Source: JANLWK01 sp031364505
Lineage (GTDB): Bacteria > Eisenbacteria > RBG-16-71-46
Direction: 5' to 3'
Length of the DNA stretch: 7,474 bases
NCBI GenBank assembly: GCA_031364505.1
Contig: JANLWK010000121.1
Span: 1 to 7,474, forward strand
Shown here: positions 5,325 through 7,474 of the stretch, piece by piece
Layout of the letters: every line of letters begins with the position of its first letter
How positions within the stretch are numbered: the first letter of the stretch is position 1
The notes under the pieces: generated by a model
What the model was told of the DNA's origin: nothing
What the model saw: the letters and a program-made list of their open reading frames with translations, nothing else
Databases searched by the model: none
Position numbers and translations under genes: made by a program

Positions 5325-6485
5325 TCAGGTCGTGAACAACGCGAGGATGTCGTACAGGACGTGGATGACGATGGCGACGGTCGTGTTCGAGCGCTGCCGG
5401 ATCACTCCCAGGATGATGCCGAACAGGCCGACGGTCGCCATGCCGAACCACGAATACTGGACGTGCAGGCCGGCGAACAGCAGCGCGGTGAGGACGATGC
5501 CGAGCCGGGGCTGGAGCGCCCCGCGCATCGTGATCTCCTCGCCGATGCCCGCGCTCATGCCCACGATCAACATCGCGCGCGGGTCGAGCGCCGAGACGAT
5601 CGCCTCGTTCGTACGGCGATCCTGTTCCCACAGCGCCGGAAACCAGTGGTGCTGGATCCAGTCGGCACCGGTGTTGAGTCCGAACATCAGCGGCACGCCG
5701 ATGACGATGAGCACGGCGTTGCGGGCGCCGACCGGCCCCAGGCCGAGCCGCTCGCACGTCGCGCGCAGGTCGCGGCGGACGAGGAATCCGACGGCCGCGA
5801 ACGCGAGCATGACGTAGCCGATGAGCGTCCCGGCTTCGGAGAGTTGCCCGAACGCGCGCAGCGCCTGCTCGGGGTCCGCCAGCAGGTCCTGGGCGACGAA
5901 CCACGCCGGCAGCGGCAGCAGGAACCCGACGAGCACGAGGCGCGTCGCGAGCCGCAGCTCGTGGTCGGTGTCCGTCGTGCGGAACAGCGCGCGAACGAAC
6001 GGACGAACGACCGCGGGCAGCGTCGTCGCCGCGATCAGCAGCGCCGCGAATGCCGAGAACACGGTCAGCGCGACTCTGCGATCGGCGAGATTCGTGACGA
6101 AGAAGTACGACGCGAGCCCGACGAACAACATGGCGCACAGCCCGATGAACGCTACCGAAACGAACTGGTAGAGCGGCCGCCAGCGCGGATCGATGTCCGC
6201 CGCCTGCGCCGCGACGGCGACACCCGAGAGCGCCACGAGCAACGCCATCTCCTGCTGCCCGAACAGGACGCCGCCCGCGCCGAACACGACGAGCAGCCCG
6301 AGCCAGATACGCAGCGCGTACGGGACACGCACGTGCGGCGGCGCCGGCGGCTCGGCCTCGCTCACCGGCTCGGTCGCGTCCTGCCACGGCGTCGCCGCGG
6401 ACGCGGCGACCGGCGCGATCGGCGGGACCGGGGGGGCCGCAGGGTCCGGTGGAGGGAACGGGGGAGGTGCATTATCGTCGTGCAT
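5325..6485 (-). CDS. CPBP-family intramembrane metalloprotease (Abi/Rce1-like)
   Basis: The protein has 386 aa from ATG 6485-6483 to TGA at 5327-5325. All three family motifs are present: EEITMR (Glu316, Glu317, Arg321), FAGLH (His341) and HVLYD (His375, Asp379). These are the metal-binding and catalytic residues of CAAX-protease / bacteriocin-processing-like (CPBP) membrane proteases. They sit in the C-terminal four-helix region (about 300-386). About five further hydrophobic segments precede it (57-75, 81-95, 107-130, 139-163, 181-200, 217-236), making it longer than a minimal ~220-aa CPBP protein. Residues 6-50 are a Pro/Ala-rich, probably cytosolic tail. Bacterial substrates are mostly unknown. 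The start was chosen at 6485 because TATGCT lies 7 nt before it, as at three other genes here; an in-frame ATG at 6497 is possible, and the frame stays open to 6674 over moaD. The gene leads an operon with the lipoprotein gene. Confidence 0.9.
   Translation of the reverse strand: MHDDNAPPPFPPPDPAAPPVPPIAPVAASAATPWQDATEPVSEAEPPAPPHVRVPYALRIWLGLLVVFGAGGVLFGQQEMALLVALSGVAVAAQAADIDPRWRPLYQFVSVAFIGLCAMLFVGLASYFFVTNLADRRVALTVFSAFAALLIAATTLPAVVRPFVRALFRTTDTDHELRLATRLVLVGFLLPLPAWFVAQDLLADPEQALRAFGQLSEAGTLIGYVMLAFAAVGFLVRRDLRATCERLGLGPVGARNAVLIVIGVPLMFGLNTGADWIQHHWFPALWEQDRRTNEAIVSALDPRAMLIVGMSAGIGEEITMRGALQPRLGIVLTALLFAGLHVQYSWFGMATVGLFGIILGVIRQRSNTTVAIVIHVLYDILALFTT
6424..6464 (+). other. Potential G-quadruplex in the CPBP 5' coding region
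   Basis: On the + strand, G-runs at 6424-6426, 6430-6436, 6442-6444, 6454-6456 and 6460-6464 satisfy the G3+ N1-7 pattern (for example loops of 3, 1 and 5 nt). On the minus strand these are the CCC/CCT/CCA/CCG proline codons of the CPBP Pro-rich tail. It lies 60-100 bp upstream of the moaD start and in the template strand of the CPBP gene. Whether it folds is untested; proline coding alone explains much of the run. Confidence 0.35.
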
Positions 6486-6492
6486 TCGGCGC

Positions 6493-6498
6493 AGCATA
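6493..6498 (-). promoter_or_regulatory. Candidate -10 element of the CPBP-lipoprotein unit
   Basis: On the minus strand TATGCT ends 7 nt before ATG 6485. The spacing is the same as that of TAAGGT before the glycosyltransferase. A loose -35 candidate (GTGGAC, 19 nt upstream) is weak. The hexamer lies within the 39-bp gap shared with moaD. Confidence 0.4.
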
Positions 6499-6510
6499 GA
6501 AGGAAGCCTT

Positions 6511-6516
6511 GGGGAA
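6511..6516 (+). promoter_or_regulatory. Shine-Dalgarno-like GGGGAA before moaD
   Basis: GGGGAA lies 8 nt before ATG 6525, suitable spacing. It favours 6525 over the second in-frame ATG at 6531, though either gives a normal MoaD. No TAnnnT hexamer sits close to this start, so its promoter probably lies further left, inside the 5' end of the CPBP gene. Confidence 0.4.
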
Positions 6517-6524
6517 CGTCCACG

Positions 6525-6770
6525 ATGACGATGCGAGTCCTGTTCTTCGCCCAGGCGCGCGACCGCGCCGGCGCTTCCGAGCGCGCGCTCGAGCTGCCCG
6601 CCGGGAGCCGCGTGTCCGACGCCATCGCGGCGCTCAAGGCCGATCACCCCGGCCTGGGACCCTTGTGGCCGCATCTCGCAATCGCCGTCAACGGCGAACT
6701 GGCCGGGCCGGCGGCGGAGCTACCCGCGAATGCCGAAATCGCGCTGCTGCCGCCGGTGAGCGGGGGATAG
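6525..6770 (+). CDS. moaD: MoaD-like molybdopterin synthase small subunit / sulfur carrier
   Basis: The protein has 81 aa from ATG 6525, the normal size for the family. 'MRVLFFAQARDRAG' (3-16) is the first beta-strand of a MoaD ubiquitin-like fold. 'AIAVNGELA' (52-60) and 'EIALLPPVSGG' (71-81) close it, with the C-terminal Gly-Gly (80-81) that is adenylated and thiocarboxylated by a MoeB-type enzyme. With MoaE it converts precursor Z (cPMP) to molybdopterin in the cytosol. No moaE, moeB or other molybdenum-cofactor gene is in the window, so a different sulfur-carrier or protein-modifier role cannot be excluded. Its stop TAG (6768-6770) abuts the ATG of the GNAT gene, which argues for co-translation. 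It diverges from the CPBP gene across 39 bp. Confidence 0.9.
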   Translation: MTMRVLFFAQARDRAGASERALELPAGSRVSDAIAALKADHPGLGPLWPHLAIAVNGELAGPAAELPANAEIALLPPVSGG

Positions 6771-7474
6771 ATGGCGATCACGCGTCGAACGAAGACGCTG
6801 GCGCGGCGGCCGGGGCGCGCCGCGAAAAAGGGCACGGCGGTGCGCCGAACGCCGACGCCGCCGCGGCCGCTGCGCACCGCGACGATGGCCGCAAAGGCCG
6901 CGGAGCCGCGCATCACGTTTCACTCCGCGACCGCGGATCGCTGGGCCGACGTCGTGAAGCTGTTCGGCCCGCGCGGTGCGTGCGCCGGCTGCTGGTGCCA
7001 GTGGCCGCGACTGCCGGCCGCGGAGTACCGCAGCGGCAGCGGCGCCGTGAACAAGCGCCGGCTCGAGCGGCTGGTGCGCGGCGGCGCGCGGCCCGGCCTT
7101 CTCGCGTACGCGGACAACGAGCCCATCGGCTGGTGTGCGTTCGCCTCGCGCACGGAATACCCGCGCCTCGAGACCTCGCGCGTCATGGCGCCCGTCGACG
7201 ATCAGCCCGTGTGGTCTGTCACCTGCTTCTTCGTGAACAAGGACTGGCGCGGCCGCGGAATCGCAGTGCGGATGCTGAAGGAGGCCGCTCGCCAGGCGGC
7301 GGCGCAGGGCGCGCGCATCCTCGAGGGCTACCCGACCGCCACGAGCACGCGCCAGTCCGCCGCGTTCGTGTGGACCGGGCTCGCCACGCAGTTCGAGCAG
7401 GCCGGGTTCAAGGAAGTCGCCCGCCGCTCACCGTCGCGGCCGATCATGCGGCGCGTACTGCGCAAGCCCGCCCG
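6771..7474 (+). CDS. GNAT-family N-acetyltransferase with basic N-terminal tail (3' end beyond window)
   Basis: ATG 6771 follows the moaD stop directly, and 234 codons are open to the right edge without a stop. G-rich sequence ending moaD (GGTGAGCGGGGG, 6756-6766 area) can serve as ribosome site. Residues 1-45 are Arg/Lys/Thr/Pro-rich and probably disordered; an in-frame ATG at 6885 (Met39) would remove most of this tail. The core starts near 47. 'CAGCWCQW' (71-78) is a Cys-rich motif I associate with one GNAT subfamily. 'GWCAFA' (120-125), 'PVWSVTCFFV' (146-155) and the acetyl-CoA loop RGRGIA (160-165) follow. 'EGYPT' and the 'AFVWTGL...FEQAGFKEVARRSPSRPIMR' block end the domain, so only a few residues should be missing. 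It transfers acetyl from acetyl-CoA to an unknown amine. The tail may bind nucleic acid or simply be a charged linker. Confidence 0.88.
   Translation, partial: MAITRRTKTLARRPGRAAKKGTAVRRTPTPPRPLRTATMAAKAAEPRITFHSATADRWADVVKLFGPRGACAGCWCQWPRLPAAEYRSGSGAVNKRRLERLVRGGARPGLLAYADNEPIGWCAFASRTEYPRLETSRVMAPVDDQPVWSVTCFFVNKDWRGRGIAVRMLKEAARQAAAQGARILEGYPTATSTRQSAAFVWTGLATQFEQAGFKEVARRSPSRPIMRRVLRKPA

Noticed and set aside
5271..6770. 499-codon + strand frame covering the lipoprotein start, the CPBP gene and moaD
   Set aside because: It is very rich in Arg, Asp and Glu with no domain, and lies antisense to a CPBP gene with all three catalytic motifs. Its last 80 residues are simply moaD in the same frame. 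GC-rich codon bias makes long antisense frames common.
1..7474. Defence island, prophage, insertion sequence, CRISPR array or biosynthetic gene cluster
   Set aside because: No transposase, integrase, nuclease, toxin-antitoxin pair, direct-repeat array or assembly-line enzyme is visible. The CPBP protease (Abi-related by family name) and the lone glycosyltransferase are not enough.

Overview
This is a GC-rich window (about 70% G+C by eye) with tightly packed genes on both strands, strong C/G preference at third codon positions and several GTG starts. It carries no rRNA, tRNA, insertion sequence or CRISPR array that I can see. Several traits point to a Gram-negative-type, environmental, probably metagenome-derived bacterium of the Candidatus Eisenbacteria / Gemmatimonadota / Acidobacteriota kind: a FlgD/T9SS-like 'YPNP...WDG' module in a lipoprotein, a zinc-ribbon PknB-type kinase with a long multi-pass membrane tail, and TAnnnT hexamers sitting just before start codons. 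The phylum call is inference only.

Layout, left to right. (1) A leftward GT1/GT28-type glycosyltransferase, cut by the left edge. (2) Diverging from it across 87 bp, a 905-aa membrane Ser/Thr kinase. (3) A well-formed promoter (TTGGAC-17-TAGACT) followed by a 33-codon reading frame. Its first ~18 residues look like the N-terminus of tryptophanase / tyrosine phenol-lyase and then stop abruptly, so it is probably a tnaA-type remnant. (4) A complete UPF0173-type metallo-beta-lactamase-fold hydrolase, probably transcribed from that same promoter. (5) Converging on it, a leftward two-gene unit: a CPBP-family intramembrane protease followed by a lipoprotein with an unusual nested domain layout. (6) Diverging from the CPBP gene across 39 bp, a rightward pair: a MoaD-like ubiquitin-fold protein ending in Gly-Gly and, directly abutting it, a GNAT acetyltransferase with a basic N-terminal tail, cut by the right edge.

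The most interesting system-level signal concerns translation starts. The four reading frames that stand first in a transcript (glycosyltransferase, kinase, tnaA remnant, CPBP protease) each have a TAnnnT hexamer ending 6-9 nt before the start codon and no well-placed Shine-Dalgarno. That spacing would put the transcript start at or within a few bases of the start codon, meaning leaderless or nearly leaderless mRNAs. The genes that are downstream in a unit, plus moaD, instead have purine-rich Shine-Dalgarno-like sequences. The other strong points are the tnaA remnant, the FlgD-like module inserted into a carboxypeptidase-regulatory-like fold, and the sensor-like membrane tail of the kinase. 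I see no defence, phage or secondary-metabolite cluster here.
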